DNA of 47,260 nucleotides from Sphingomonas sp. Leaf407. Lineage in GTDB: Bacteria > Pseudomonadota > Alphaproteobacteria > Sphingomonadales > Sphingomonadaceae. The stretch covers positions 575,395 through 622,654 of the forward strand of contig NZ_LMQO01000003.1 of assembly GCF_001425385.1 (NCBI RefSeq), read 5' to 3'. Shown here piece by piece: positions 16,163 to 25,386 of this stretch. Made by a program: the position numbers and the translations under genes. The notes beneath the pieces were generated by a model. The model did no database searches and was not told the DNA's origin. It worked only from the letters and a program-made list of their open reading frames with translations. Position 1 is the stretch's first letter. Every line of letters starts with the position of its first letter.

Positions 16163-16648
16163 ATGAAGCGGTTCGGACGACAGGCGTTGCTGGCGAGTGC
16201 GGTGGCGACGCTGCTCACCACTCTTCCGGCCGATGCGCAGCGTCGCAAGCCGCCCTATTACGCCTCGGTCGCGGCGGGCGAGGCGCGGATGCGCAGCGGG
16301 CCGGGCAAGAATTATCCGACGCAATGGGTCTATCGCCGCGCCGACCTGCCGATCAAGGTGGTCGACGTGTATCAGGACTGGCGCCGGGTCGAGGACCCCG
16401 ACGGTACGCGTGGCTGGTTTCAGGTTGGGCTCTTGAGCGATCGGCGCACCGCCTATGTCGCGCAGGACATGGTCGAGCTGCGCGCCTCGCCGCAACCGGG
16501 CGCGGCGGTGGCGTGGCGCGCGGCGAAGGGCGTGGTCGGGCGGCTGTCGCGCTGCACCGGCGGCTGGTGCTATTTCGACGTGCGCGGGCGCGGCGGCTAT
16601 GTCGAACAGGCACGGCTGTGGGGCGTCGATCCGGGCGAGGCGATGTAG
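16163..16648 (+). CDS. Exported SH3-like domain protein
   Basis: 161 residues. A signal peptide (KRFGRQALLASAVATLLTTLPADA) precedes two bacterial SH3-type segments, the first with ASVAAGEARMRSGPGKNYPTQWVY and DWRRVEDPDGTRGWFQ. Such domains often bind cell-wall peptides; here it probably acts in the periplasm. Start ATG follows AGGGGACAGG. Two cysteines flank GGW in the second segment and may form a disulfide. Confidence 0.87.
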   Translation: MKRFGRQALLASAVATLLTTLPADAQRRKPPYYASVAAGEARMRSGPGKNYPTQWVYRRADLPIKVVDVYQDWRRVEDPDGTRGWFQVGLLSDRRTAYVAQDMVELRASPQPGAAVAWRAAKGVVGRLSRCTGGWCYFDVRGRGGYVEQARLWGVDPGEAM

Positions 16649-16656
16649 GCCATGCT

Positions 16657-16766
16657 GCTCCCCTCCCTGACAAGGGAGGGGCCGGGGATGGGTAGGCCCG
16701 TGGCAGGCGCGACATCCCCTCGCAGACCGACCCACCCCCGACCCCATCCCTTGTCAGGGAGGGGAG
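16657..16766. repeat. Paired inverted G-rich palindromic repeat (family 2), copy 2
   Basis: Opening CTCCCTGACAAGGGAGGGG and its inverse close the element; inner ends carry GGGGATGGGT and ACCCACCCCC. It sits between the SH3 gene and the S9 peptidase. Confidence 0.88.
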
Positions 16767-16848
16767 GAACAGCTCCAGCACGTTTTCCGCCATTTACTGC
16801 CCCGCCGTATCGGGCGATACCATCCGGCACTATCGGAGACGGGGCAGC

Positions 16849-19077
16849 ATGGTGAAATGGTGGTTGGGCGTGGCGTTGCTGGCATTGGGACAGGCAGGCA
16901 TGGCGAGTGAGGCACCGGTCCCGGCCAAACCGGGCGACCTGACGCTGGAGCGGGTCTTCGCCAGCCCCGACCTCAACGGATCGGCCCCGCAGAGCCTGAA
17001 ACTCTCGCCCGACGGCAAATACGTCACGCTGCTGCGCAACCGCGCCGACGAGCGCGAGCGGTTCGATTTGTGGGCGATGGACACCACGACGCGCGAATGG
17101 CGGATGCTGGTCGACAGCAAGAAGGTCGGCACTGGCGCGGCGCTGTCCGAAGCCGAAAAGATGCAGCGCGAGCGCGACCGCTCGCTGACCGGCAAGCGTG
17201 GCATCCTCGCCTATGACTGGTCGCCCGACGGCAAGTCGATCCTCGTGCCGCTCGACGGCGACCTGTATCTCGCGACGATCAGCGGCGACGTCCGCCGCCT
17301 GACCAACAGCGAGAGCGGCGAGTTGAACCCGGTGGTCAGCCCGGCCGGCGGCTATGTCAGCTTCGTGCGCGACCAGAATCTCGTCGCGCTCGACCTCAAG
17401 TCGGGGCGCGAGACGCCGCTGACGATCGAGGGCAGGGACACCGTCCATTTCGGCGAGGCGGAGTTCGTCGCGCAGGAGGAAATGGGCCGGCGCACCGGAT
17501 ACTGGTGGTCACCCGGCGACCGGCTGGTCGCGGTCGAACGCTTCGACGAGGCCCCGGTCGGCATCGTCACCCGCTCGGCGATCGGTGCCGAGGGGACGAG
17601 CATCTACCAGCAACGCTATCCCAAGGCGGGCACGCCCAACGTGCTGGTCGACCTCTACGTCATGAAGCCCGATGGCTCGGGCAAGGTGAAGGTCGATCTC
17701 GGCCCCGATCCCGACATCTATCTGGCGCGGGTCGACTGGACGCCCGATGGCAAGGCGCTGCTGGTCCAGCGGCAGAACCGCGCGCAGACCCGGCTCGACA
17801 TGCTGCGCGTCGATCCGGCCACGGGTACGTCCACCGTGCTGTTCACCGAACAATCGGGGCCGGATAGCTGGATCAACCTGTCCGACGCCTATCAGCCGAT
17901 GAAGGACGGCAGCATGTTGTGGTGGTCCGAACGCGACGGCCACGGCCATCTCTATCGCTGGAAGGCGGGCAACTGGACGCAGTTGACCAAGGGCGACTGG
18001 GCGGTCGGCGATCTGGCGGGTGTCGACGAGGCGAAGGGCCGCGTCTATTTCCTCGGCAACAAGGACGATGTCCTCGAACGCCAGCTCTATTATGTCGACA
18101 TCGCGCGTCCCGGCGCCGTCACCCGGCTGACCGAGCGTGGCTGGTCGTACGGCGCGTCGATGGACGGCAAGGCCAGCCGGCTGATCGTCACCCGCTCCAA
18201 CCCCGATCAGCCCGCGCAAATCTATCTGGCGGATACCACCGCCAAGCGCCTTGCATGGATCAACGAGAATGCGCTGAAGGGCGATCACCCCTATGCGCCC
18301 TATGTCGCCAGCCACCGTCCGACGCAGTTCGGCACGGTGAAGGCGAAGGACGGATCGACGCTCTACTGGAACATGATTACGCCAGTGATCGAGCCGGGCA
18401 AGCGCTATCCGGTGTTTTTCTCGCACTATGGCGGCCCGCACAGCCAGGTCGTGCGTCGGGCATGGGGCGGGGCGCTGCGGCAATATCTGGTCGACCGCGG
18501 CTGGATCTGGTTCGAGATCGACAATCGCGGCTCGCCCGATCGCGGCAAGGCGTTCGAGGATCAGATCCACCACGCGATGGGCAGCGTCGAGGTCGAGGAT
18601 CAACTGGCCGGCGCCGAGTATCTGAAATCGCTGCCGTTCGTCGCGTCCGATAGGATCGCGACCTATGGCTGGTCGTACGGCGGCTATATGACCTTGAAGC
18701 TGCTGGAGAAGGCGCCGGGCGTGTTCGCCGCCGGCGTGGCGGGCGCTCCGGTCAGCCGGTGGGAGCTGTACGACACCCATTATACCGAACGCTACATGGG
18801 CGATCCGCGTCAGGTGCCCGAGGCATACGCCGCGTCGGCGACCGTGGCGGACGCGGCGAAGATCACCGATCCGCTGCTGCTGATCCACGGCATGGCCGAC
18901 GATAACGTCGTGCTCGAACATTCGACCGCGATGATGGCGGCGATGCAGAAGTCCAAGACGCCGTTCGAACTGATGCTCTATCCGGGGCAGACCCACCGCG
19001 TCGGTGGTCCGGGGATCAGCGAACATCTGTGGGGAACGATCCTCGACTTCCTCGACCGGACCGTTGCGGCCAAGTAA
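16849..19077 (+). CDS. S9 family dipeptidyl peptidase IV-type serine protease
   Basis: 742 residues. A signal peptide precedes an eight-bladed propeller (residues about 60-480) and an alpha/beta hydrolase domain. Catalytic triad: S609 in GWSYGGY, D684 in MADDNVV, H716 in GQTHRVG. The E210-E211 pair in FVAQEEMGRRTGYWWSP is the DPP IV signature that holds the substrate amino terminus, so it probably removes Xaa-Pro dipeptides in the periplasm. Monocistronic; its end is 73 bases before the DUF418 gene. Confidence 0.93.
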   Translation: MVKWWLGVALLALGQAGMASEAPVPAKPGDLTLERVFASPDLNGSAPQSLKLSPDGKYVTLLRNRADERERFDLWAMDTTTREWRMLVDSKKVGTGAALSEAEKMQRERDRSLTGKRGILAYDWSPDGKSILVPLDGDLYLATISGDVRRLTNSESGELNPVVSPAGGYVSFVRDQNLVALDLKSGRETPLTIEGRDTVHFGEAEFVAQEEMGRRTGYWWSPGDRLVAVERFDEAPVGIVTRSAIGAEGTSIYQQRYPKAGTPNVLVDLYVMKPDGSGKVKVDLGPDPDIYLARVDWTPDGKALLVQRQNRAQTRLDMLRVDPATGTSTVLFTEQSGPDSWINLSDAYQPMKDGSMLWWSERDGHGHLYRWKAGNWTQLTKGDWAVGDLAGVDEAKGRVYFLGNKDDVLERQLYYVDIARPGAVTRLTERGWSYGASMDGKASRLIVTRSNPDQPAQIYLADTTAKRLAWINENALKGDHPYAPYVASHRPTQFGTVKAKDGSTLYWNMITPVIEPGKRYPVFFSHYGGPHSQVVRRAWGGALRQYLVDRGWIWFEIDNRGSPDRGKAFEDQIHHAMGSVEVEDQLAGAEYLKSLPFVASDRIATYGWSYGGYMTLKLLEKAPGVFAAGVAGAPVSRWELYDTHYTERYMGDPRQVPEAYAASATVADAAKITDPLLLIHGMADDNVVLEHSTAMMAAMQKSKTPFELMLYPGQTHRVGGPGISEHLWGTILDFLDRTVAAK

Positions 19078-19150
19078 CGACCGCTTTTGATTGCGGGAAG
19101 ACTTGCCCCCGTGGTACGGTAACGTCCGTACTTCGGGGGGAGTCGGACCA

Positions 19151-20506
19151 ATGAGCGAAGCAGGGGTTTCCATCGCACCGGTAACGGGCCGTGCGCGGAT
19201 CGATGTGCTGGACGTGCTGCGGGGCCTCGCGATCCTCGGCATCTTCTACATGAATGTCCCGACCCAGGCGTCGTCGGTGACGAAACTGTTCGCCGACCCG
19301 CGCCTGGTCGGCTGGACCCCGCTCGACAAATGGGTGTGGGTCGCGGTCGACGTGTTCCTCGAAGGGACGCAGCGCGGCGTGCTCGAACTGTTGTTCGGCG
19401 CGGGGTTCATGGTGCTGACCGCGCGGGCGATGCGCCCCGACGGACCGGTGGCGATCGCCGACCTGTTCTTCCGTCGCACGCTCTGGCTGCTCGCCTTCGG
19501 CCTCGTCAACGTGTTCGTCGTGCTGTGGGTCGGCGATATTCTGACGGTCTATGCCATCGCCTCGCTGTTCCTGTTTCCCTTCCGCCTGCTGGGGCCAAAG
19601 GCACTGGTCGCGATCGGCAGCCTGTTCGCGCTGACCATGGGGGTGATGGGCACCTTGGATTATGTCGAGCGCGTGCCGATGGTCGCCGGGGTCGAGCGCG
19701 CGCAGGCGGCGCAGGCGGCGGGCCGCCCGGTCGCGGCGGTCGACGCCAAGGCGCTCAAGACATGGAACGAGAAGATCGCCAAGCGCCAGCCGACGGAGAA
19801 GATGGCGAAGGATCTGGTCGAGGAACGCAAGGCGCATGCCGGCGGCTGGCTGCCCTATGCGCACTATATGTGGACGGCATGGCTGACCTTCATGGTCGGC
19901 AAGGGCTTCCTCGGCATCGCCATCGTCGAGGCGTTCTGCATGATGCTGATCGGCGTCGCGCTGTGGAAATGGGGCGTGACGCAGGGGCTGCGCAGCGCGC
20001 GCTTCTATCTGGGGCTGATGGTCGTCACCTATGGGCTGGGGCTGGGCGCGCGCATCGTCGGGGTGAGCGAGTTCCTCGCCTTCCTGCCGATTCCCAAGAC
20101 GCTCTGGATCACCGAGGAGGCGGGGCGCATCCTCACCTCGATCGGCCATGTCGCGGCGGTCAACCTCGCGATGAAGTCGCTCGGCGGCATGGCGGTGTTG
20201 AAACCGTTCAAGGCGGTCGGGCGGATGGCGTTCTCGGTCTATTTCCTCGAACAGATCATCGGGCTGCATATCCTGTTCGCGCCGTACGGCTTCGACCTGT
20301 GGGACCGGTACGGCCATGCCGCGCAGTTCGCCATCGGCACCGCCGTCATCATCGTCTGCACCATCGTCGCGAACCTGTGGGCGCGGTCGTTCGTCAACGG
20401 GCCGCTGGAATGGGCATGGCGCAGCCTCGCCTATTGGCAATGGCAGCCGTTTCGCCATCCGCGGCTCCGCGAACCGCTGCCTGGCCCCACGCTGGCGGCG
20501 GCCTGA
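19151..20506 (+). CDS. DUF418 integral membrane protein
   Basis: 451 residues with about ten hydrophobic segments. The opening RIDVLDVLRGLAILGIFYMNV and the C-terminal FKAVGRMAFSVYFLEQIIG are typical of DUF418/YeiB-like proteins, which are related to membrane acyltransferases; the function is not established. A long basic/acidic loop lies at about residues 175-235. I chose the ATG at 19151 over the frame opening at 19091, because it follows a GGGGGAGT site and starts close to the conserved segment. Confidence 0.88.
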   Translation: MSEAGVSIAPVTGRARIDVLDVLRGLAILGIFYMNVPTQASSVTKLFADPRLVGWTPLDKWVWVAVDVFLEGTQRGVLELLFGAGFMVLTARAMRPDGPVAIADLFFRRTLWLLAFGLVNVFVVLWVGDILTVYAIASLFLFPFRLLGPKALVAIGSLFALTMGVMGTLDYVERVPMVAGVERAQAAQAAGRPVAAVDAKALKTWNEKIAKRQPTEKMAKDLVEERKAHAGGWLPYAHYMWTAWLTFMVGKGFLGIAIVEAFCMMLIGVALWKWGVTQGLRSARFYLGLMVVTYGLGLGARIVGVSEFLAFLPIPKTLWITEEAGRILTSIGHVAAVNLAMKSLGGMAVLKPFKAVGRMAFSVYFLEQIIGLHILFAPYGFDLWDRYGHAAQFAIGTAVIIVCTIVANLWARSFVNGPLEWAWRSLAYWQWQPFRHPRLREPLPGPTLAAA

Positions 20507-20507
20507 C

Positions 20508-20535
20508 TTTACAATTCGGTCCGATTGGCTATGCC
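20508..20535 (+). promoter_or_regulatory. Predicted sigma-70 type promoter of asd
   Basis: TTTACA (20508-20513), 16 bases, TATGCC (20530-20535), 30 bases ahead of the asd start. It lies in the only noncoding gap between DUF418 and asd. Confidence 0.45.
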
Positions 20536-20565
20536 GCGCGCAAGATTTGATCGCGGAGTAGGCTA

Positions 20566-21591
20566 GTGGGTTATCGGGTAGTGGTCGCCGGCGCGACCGG
20601 CAATGTCGGTCGCGAAATGCTGAACATCCTCGCCGAGCGGGAATTCCCGATCGACGATCTGGCGGTGCTCGCCTCGTCGCGTTCGGCCGGCGAGATGGCC
20701 GACTTCGGCGAGACCGGCAAGCAGTACAAGATCCAGAACATCGAGCATTTCGATCCGGCCGGCTGGGACATGGCGTTGTTCGCGATCGGCAGCGACGCGA
20801 CCAAAATCTATGCGCCCAAGTTCGCGGCGGCGGGCTGCGTGGTGATCGACAATTCGTCGCTCTACCGCATGGACCCCGACGTGCCGCTGATCGTGCCCGA
20901 GGTGAACCCGGAGGCGATCGACGGCTACAAGGTCAAGAACATCATCGCCAACCCCAATTGCTCGACCGCGCAGATGGTGGTGGCCCTGAAGCCGCTGCAC
21001 GATGCCGCGACGATCAAGCGCGTCGTCGTCGCCACCTATCAATCGGTGTCGGGCGCGGGCAAGGCGGGGATGGACGAGCTGTTCGAACAGAGCCGCAACA
21101 TCTTCGTCGGCGATTCGGCCGATCCGGTGAAGTTCACCAAGCAGATCGCGTTCAACGTGATCCCGCACATCGACAGCTTCCTCGACGACGGGTCGACCAA
21201 GGAAGAATGGAAGATGGTGGTCGAAACCAAGAAGATCCTCGATCCCAAGATCAAGGTCGTCGCCACCTGCGTCCGCGTGCCGGTGTTCGTCGGCCATAGC
21301 GAAGCGATCAACATCGAGCTGGAAAACGAACTGTCGGCGCAGGACGCGCAGAACATCCTGCGCGAAGCGCCCGGCATCATGCTGGTCGACAAGCGTGAGG
21401 ACGGCGGATACGTCACGCCGATCGAATGCGTCGGCGAATTCGCGACCTATGTCAGCCGCGTGCGCGAGGATTCGACCGTCGAGAACGGCCTGGCGCTGTG
21501 GTGCGTCTCGGACAATCTGCGGAAAGGTGCCGCGCTGAACGCGGTGCAGATCGCCGAACTGCTGGGTCGCCGGCATCTGAAAAAGGACTGA
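20566..21591 (+). CDS. asd: Aspartate-semialdehyde dehydrogenase
   Basis: 341 residues. It reduces aspartyl phosphate to aspartate semialdehyde for lysine/DAP, threonine and methionine synthesis. VVAGATGNVGREM is the NADPH-binding motif, ANPNCSTAQM holds the catalytic cysteine, and VPVFVGHSEAINIE the histidine. The start is GTG with GGAGTAGG upstream; no in-frame ATG gives a complete Rossmann motif. Confidence 0.96.
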   Translation: MGYRVVVAGATGNVGREMLNILAEREFPIDDLAVLASSRSAGEMADFGETGKQYKIQNIEHFDPAGWDMALFAIGSDATKIYAPKFAAAGCVVIDNSSLYRMDPDVPLIVPEVNPEAIDGYKVKNIIANPNCSTAQMVVALKPLHDAATIKRVVVATYQSVSGAGKAGMDELFEQSRNIFVGDSADPVKFTKQIAFNVIPHIDSFLDDGSTKEEWKMVVETKKILDPKIKVVATCVRVPVFVGHSEAINIELENELSAQDAQNILREAPGIMLVDKREDGGYVTPIECVGEFATYVSRVREDSTVENGLALWCVSDNLRKGAALNAVQIAELLGRRHLKKD

Positions 21592-21605
21592 CCGGTACGG
21601 TATCG

Positions 21606-21626
21606 CACCGGGCCTGCGGCCCGGTG
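21606..21626 (+). terminator. Strong hairpin after asd
   Basis: CACCGGGCC-TGC-GGCCCGGTG, a perfect 9-bp stem 14 bases after the asd stop. No T tract follows, so it may stabilise the end or assist termination. Confidence 0.5.
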
Positions 21627-21693
21627 GCGAGCCACTCCTAAGCAAATCTTAAGTCCGCCAGCCGTATACCCTTTGCTATCGCAGGAGGGATGG

Positions 21694-22377
21694 ATGGACG
21701 ATTCCATCGGATATGTCGGGACGTGGGATGCGATCTGCCGGTCGCAGGCCGTGGTCGAATTCGGTCTGGACGGCGTGGTGTTGTGGGCCAACGACCGCTT
21801 CCTCAAGGTGATGGAATACCGGCTCGACGAGGTGGCCGGGCGGCACCACCGCATGTTCTGCACCGTCCATGATACCGCCGAACCGGACTATGGCGATTTC
21901 TGGCGCAAGCTGGGCAGCGGCGCGTTCGACACCGGACTGTATCGCCGCGTCTCGCGCAGCGGCGAAGAACGCTGGTTGCAGGCGACCTACAACCCGATCC
22001 TCGACGAGCACGGCCGCCCGGTCAAGATCGTCAAGATCGCTACCGACCAGACGCGGCAGGTACGGCTCGAACTCGAAGTGCAGCAGCGTTTCGACGAAGG
22101 CATGCGCTATCACCGCGAATTGCAGGACCAGCGCAACGAATTGCAGACGGCGGTGACGCAGCTTGCCGGTATCGTCGCGACGATCGGCGGCATCGCGTCG
22201 CAGACCCGGCTGGTGGCGCTCAACGCCGCGATCGAGGCGGCGCGCGCCGGCGATGCCGGGCGCGGCTTCGCGGTGGTCGCGACCGAGGTGCGCAAACTGG
22301 CCGACGACACCCGCAGCGCCACCGAACGCGCCTCGGCGATGCTGAAGGACCATGAAGGCGTGATGCTGGCGGCGTGA
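21694..22377 (+). CDS. Soluble mini chemoreceptor: PAS domain plus MCP hairpin tip
   Basis: 227 residues with no membrane segment. An N-terminal PAS domain (about 12-125) with the usual [25 protein letters not shown] end is followed by a short coiled coil and the methyl-accepting signalling hairpin ([36 protein letters not shown]). Only about 80 residues of the signalling domain are present, far less than ordinary receptors, and no methylation helices are evident. It probably binds CheA/CheW as a cytoplasmic sensor. Start ATG five bases after AGGAGG. Confidence 0.88.
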   Translation: MDDSIGYVGTWDAICRSQAVVEFGLDGVVLWANDRFLKVMEYRLDEVAGRHHRMFCTVHDTAEPDYGDFWRKLGSGAFDTGLYRRVSRSGEERWLQATYNPILDEHGRPVKIVKIATDQTRQVRLELEVQQRFDEGMRYHRELQDQRNELQTAVTQLAGIVATIGGIASQTRLVALNAAIEAARAGDAGRGFAVVATEVRKLADDTRSATERASAMLKDHEGVMLAA

Positions 22378-22401
22378 AGCCGGCAGCGTGATCCCCGCCC
22401 A

Positions 22402-23049
22402 TCAATACCCGGTATAGCGCCCCGGCCGGTGCCACGCGATCAGGATGCCGCTGATCGCCGCCGCGCTCAGCGCCGACCATGCGATCAGCGTCGGCGTGAC
22501 GACCGCGAACGACGCGAGCAGGATGGCGATGTCGATCGCCACCTGCGTGCGGCCTGCATTCCACCCGCGCGTGCGTTGCAGCCACAATGTCACCACGCCG
22601 GTTCCGCCGACCCCGGCATCGTGCCGCGCGAGCGCGAGGATGCCCATGCCGATTACGGTCCCCCCGGCGATCGCGGCAAAGGCCGGATGTACCTCGACGA
22701 TGCGGATGCCATAGCGCGCGAGGCTGGAGAACAGCGCGATCCCGCCGTTGACCGCGATCGTCCGCCACATGAAGCGGCTGCCCATCGCCGCGCGCGCGAA
22801 CAGGAAGAACGGGATATTGAGGAGCGTGAACAGCACCCCGGTCGGCAACGGCACCAGATAGCCGACCAGCAGCGCCACCCCGGCGATCCCGCCCGTCACC
22901 AGCCCGGCGGCGCGCAGCAGCGCGAGGCCGAGCGCGATCATCACGCAGCCGACGGTGATGGCATAGACATCCTCGGACCGGCTGTGCGGTACGGCGTGCG
23001 GGGGGACGGCTGGGGCGATGGCGGCGGACTCCGGCGAAGAAACCGGCAC
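22402..23049 (-). CDS. YitT family membrane protein
   Basis: 215 residues with five or six hydrophobic segments. VTGGIAGVALLVGYLVPLP and GVGGTGVVTLWLQR are typical of the YitT/DUF161 family, whose function is unknown. The start is a likely GTG at 23049 behind GGGAGAG; the frame is open to 23139 but that part is arginine-rich and unlike the family. Confidence 0.82.
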   Translation of the reverse strand: MPVSSPESAAIAPAVPPHAVPHSRSEDVYAITVGCVMIALGLALLRAAGLVTGGIAGVALLVGYLVPLPTGVLFTLLNIPFFLFARAAMGSRFMWRTIAVNGGIALFSSLARYGIRIVEVHPAFAAIAGGTVIGMGILALARHDAGVGGTGVVTLWLQRTRGWNAGRTQVAIDIAILLASFAVVTPTLIAWSALSAAAISGILIAWHRPGRYTGY

Positions 23050-23186
23050 CCTCTCCCACGTTGTTCTTTTGTTGCGTCGGCTGTAGCGGGGTGCGGCCCG
23101 GCGGGGAAGGGGGCGCGTTGCTCGACTTGGGGCCGCCACCCGCCTATCGCTCGGGACGACGATCCTTTTTTCGCGGAGCCGCTGCC

Positions 23187-23942
23187 TTGTCCGACGTCGC
23201 CACCCATCGCTTCGCCAGCTTCGACGGACAGGAAATCGTCTGGCACGAGGTCGGCGAAGGCCGGCCGGTGGTGCTGATCCACGGCTATTTCAGCGACGCG
23301 ATGACCAACTGGATCCGCTATGGCCACGCCGCGAAGATCGCCGCCACCGGCTGTCGCGTCATCATGCCCGACCTGCGCGCGCACGGGGGCAGCGCCCGGC
23401 CGCACGATGCCGCCGCCTATCCGCCCGATGCGCTGGCACACGACGGCATGGCGTTGCTCGCGCACCTTGGCCTGACCGACTATGATCTCGGCGGCTATTC
23501 GCTGGGCGCGCGGACGGTGGTGCGAATGCTGACGATGGGCGCGGCCCCGGCCAAGGTCGTGCTGAGCGGCATGGGGCTGGAAGGGCTACTCGACACCGGC
23601 GCACGCGCGGCGCATTTCCGCAACATCCTCACCAACCTCGGCAGTTTCGAGCGCGGATCGCCCGAATGGATGGCGGAGGCGTTCCTCAAGACCACCGGTG
23701 GCGATGCGGTCGCCTTGCTCGGCATCCTCGACACTTTCGTCGACACGTCGCGCGACGAAGTGGCGGCAATCCGCCAGCCGGTGCTGGTGCTGGCCGGAAA
23801 GGACGACGACGACAACGGCAGTCACGCCGCGCTCGCCGACCTGCTGCCCGACGCGCGACTGGCCGAAACGCCGGGCAACCACATGAGCGCGGTGACGAAA
23901 CGCGAACTGGGCGAGACGATCGCGGGGTTTCTTGGGGAATAA
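23187..23942 (+). CDS. Alpha/beta hydrolase
   Basis: 251 residues. HGYFSDAMTNW (oxyanion region), nucleophile serine in GGYSLGAR, acid in GKDDDDNG, histidine in PGNHMSAV. The start is inferred to be TTG at 23187, behind GGAG; the frame opens earlier without a plausible site. The intergenic gap to the divergent YitT gene is about 137 bases. The substrate is unknown. Confidence 0.85.
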   Translation: MSDVATHRFASFDGQEIVWHEVGEGRPVVLIHGYFSDAMTNWIRYGHAAKIAATGCRVIMPDLRAHGGSARPHDAAAYPPDALAHDGMALLAHLGLTDYDLGGYSLGARTVVRMLTMGAAPAKVVLSGMGLEGLLDTGARAAHFRNILTNLGSFERGSPEWMAEAFLKTTGGDAVALLGILDTFVDTSRDEVAAIRQPVLVLAGKDDDDNGSHAALADLLPDARLAETPGNHMSAVTKRELGETIAGFLGE

Positions 23943-24049
23943 CCTCCCCTCCCTGACAAGGGAGGGGCCGGGGGTGGGTAGGTTCGCGAGGAAACGTTGC
24001 GCCAGCCAACCGGCCGACCCACCCCAACCCCTCCCTGTCAGGGAGGGGC
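23943..24049. repeat. Paired inverted G-rich palindromic repeat (family 2), copy 3
   Basis: CTCCCTGACAAGGGAGGGG and its inverse at the far end, inner GGGGGTGGGT and ACCCACCCCAACCC. It fills the whole gap between two convergent genes, starting directly after the hydrolase stop, where it could act as a bidirectional terminator. Confidence 0.88.
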
Positions 24050-24056
24050 TTTGAGG

Positions 24057-24452
24057 CTATTCCCTGACCGGCCCGCCGATCGACCATGTGAACCCGAACG
24101 GGTCGGCGACCTGCCCATAGCGGTCGCCCCAGAACTGGTTGTCGAGCGGCATCGTCACCGTAGCCCCCGCCGTCGTCGCCCGATCGAACGCGGCATCGGT
24201 GTCGGCCACTTGCAGATGCAGCGTCATCGCCGCCGGAGCGCCAGTCGCCCCGTGATATTCGGGGAAATCGTCGTTCAGCATCACCGACCCGCCGTTGATC
24301 TTCAGATGCGCGTGCATCACCCGCCCGTCCTCGGTCGGCATCCGCTGCACCAGCTCCGCGCCGAACGCAGTCTGGTAGAAACCGATCGCCTCGTCGGCGC
24401 GACGGTCGGCGATGGTCAGATGGGGAATGACGCCGGGATAGTCGTCGGACAT
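24057..24452 (-). CDS. VOC superfamily protein (glyoxalase/PhnB-like)
   Basis: 131 residues, one vicinal-oxygen-chelate fold. Layout VIPHLTIADRRADEAIGFYQTAFGAEL ... RYGQVADPFGFTWSIGGP matches PhnB-like proteins. Metal ligands are not all obvious, so an enzymatic role is uncertain. It lies 12 bases downstream of the GST gene and is probably co-transcribed. Confidence 0.87.
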   Translation of the reverse strand: MSDDYPGVIPHLTIADRRADEAIGFYQTAFGAELVQRMPTEDGRVMHAHLKINGGSVMLNDDFPEYHGATGAPAAMTLHLQVADTDAAFDRATTAGATVTMPLDNQFWGDRYGQVADPFGFTWSIGGPVRE

Positions 24453-24464
24453 GGCTCGCTCCTT

Positions 24465-25133
24465 TCAGGTGACGGGTTGCTCGAACTTCTCCAGCACCCA
24501 TTCCTCTTCCTGCGCGGCGGCGATCCAGTCCTGCAGCCACGGGTGATTGAGCAGGGTGATGATATAGCCCATCGCGAAACGCGGGCAGGGCAGCGAATAG
24601 GTGACGATGCGCGTCGCCACCGGCGCGAACATCGCGTCGACCGCGCCGAAGCCGCCGAACAGGAAATCGCCGCCATGGCCAAAGCGCGCCCGCGCCTGCG
24701 CCCATAGCTCGTAGATGCGCGACAGGTCGGCCAGCACGTCGTCGTCGGGCTGCACCGGGTCGTACACCTGCCGCACGTTCATGCTGTGCTTGCGGCGCAG
24801 CGCGGCAAAGCCCGAGTGCATTTCCGCCGCCATCGACCGCGCCATCGCCCGTGCGGCGGCGTCGGCGGGCCAGAACCGGTCGCCACCCGATTTCTCGTTC
24901 AGATATTCGACGATCGCCAGACTGTCCCACACGACGATCTCGTCGCCGTCCCACAGGATCGGGACCTTGCCCGACGACGGGGCGAACTCGTCACCCTCGC
25001 GCCGCTTGTCCCAGTCGGCGTCGTAGAGCGGCACGACGACCTCCTCGAACGGCAGGCCCGACAGCTTGGCCGCCAGCCAGCCGCGCAGCGACCATGAGGA
25101 ATAGGCCTTGTTCCCGATGATGAGCTTCAGCAT
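24465..25133 (-). CDS. Glutathione S-transferase family protein
   Basis: 222 residues. The N-terminal thioredoxin fold has NKAYSSWSLRGWLAAKLSG (candidate catalytic Ser) and GKVPILWDGDEIVVWDSLAI (glutathione gamma-glutamyl site), followed by an all-helical domain. Cytoplasmic detoxification or isomerase role; substrate unknown. First gene of a two-gene unit with the VOC protein. Confidence 0.88.
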   Translation of the reverse strand: MLKLIIGNKAYSSWSLRGWLAAKLSGLPFEEVVVPLYDADWDKRREGDEFAPSSGKVPILWDGDEIVVWDSLAIVEYLNEKSGGDRFWPADAAARAMARSMAAEMHSGFAALRRKHSMNVRQVYDPVQPDDDVLADLSRIYELWAQARARFGHGGDFLFGGFGAVDAMFAPVATRIVTYSLPCPRFAMGYIITLLNHPWLQDWIAAAQEEEWVLEKFEQPVT

Positions 25134-25350
25134 GGGGCGGGTGGTGCCACGCCCGGCGGGACGTGTCGAGCGGTTGGAACTGACTGTTTGGCAGAACGAT
25201 CAAGGCAGCGACCCGCACAGCGTCGGCGGGCTGCACGATCGGTCGTGCGAACGGGGTGCAGCGGCGATCATGGCGTTCGGCATCGCGCTGCTGCTGTCGG
25301 TGGGCGCGGGGTTGTTGGCGTTGCGGGGCGTCTGATCCCGGGGCACGAAT
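25134..25350. other. Intergenic stretch with weak small ORF
   Basis: There is no supported gene. A plus-strand frame ends at 25335 with a hydrophobic tail (MAFGIALLLSVGAGLLALRGV, in-frame ATG at 25270). It could encode a small membrane peptide but has no clear ribosome site. The GST promoter must lie here on the other strand. Confidence 0.25.
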
Positions 25351-25378
25351 CGTCATTCCGGCGTAGGCCGGAATGACG
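25351..25378. repeat. Solitary palindromic arm (family 1)
   Basis: A single 28-base palindrome (CGTCATTCCGG...CCGGAATGACG) without a partner arm, 8 bases from the ysxC stop. It may serve as a transcription end signal. Confidence 0.8.
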
Positions 25379-25386
25379 AGGTGGGT

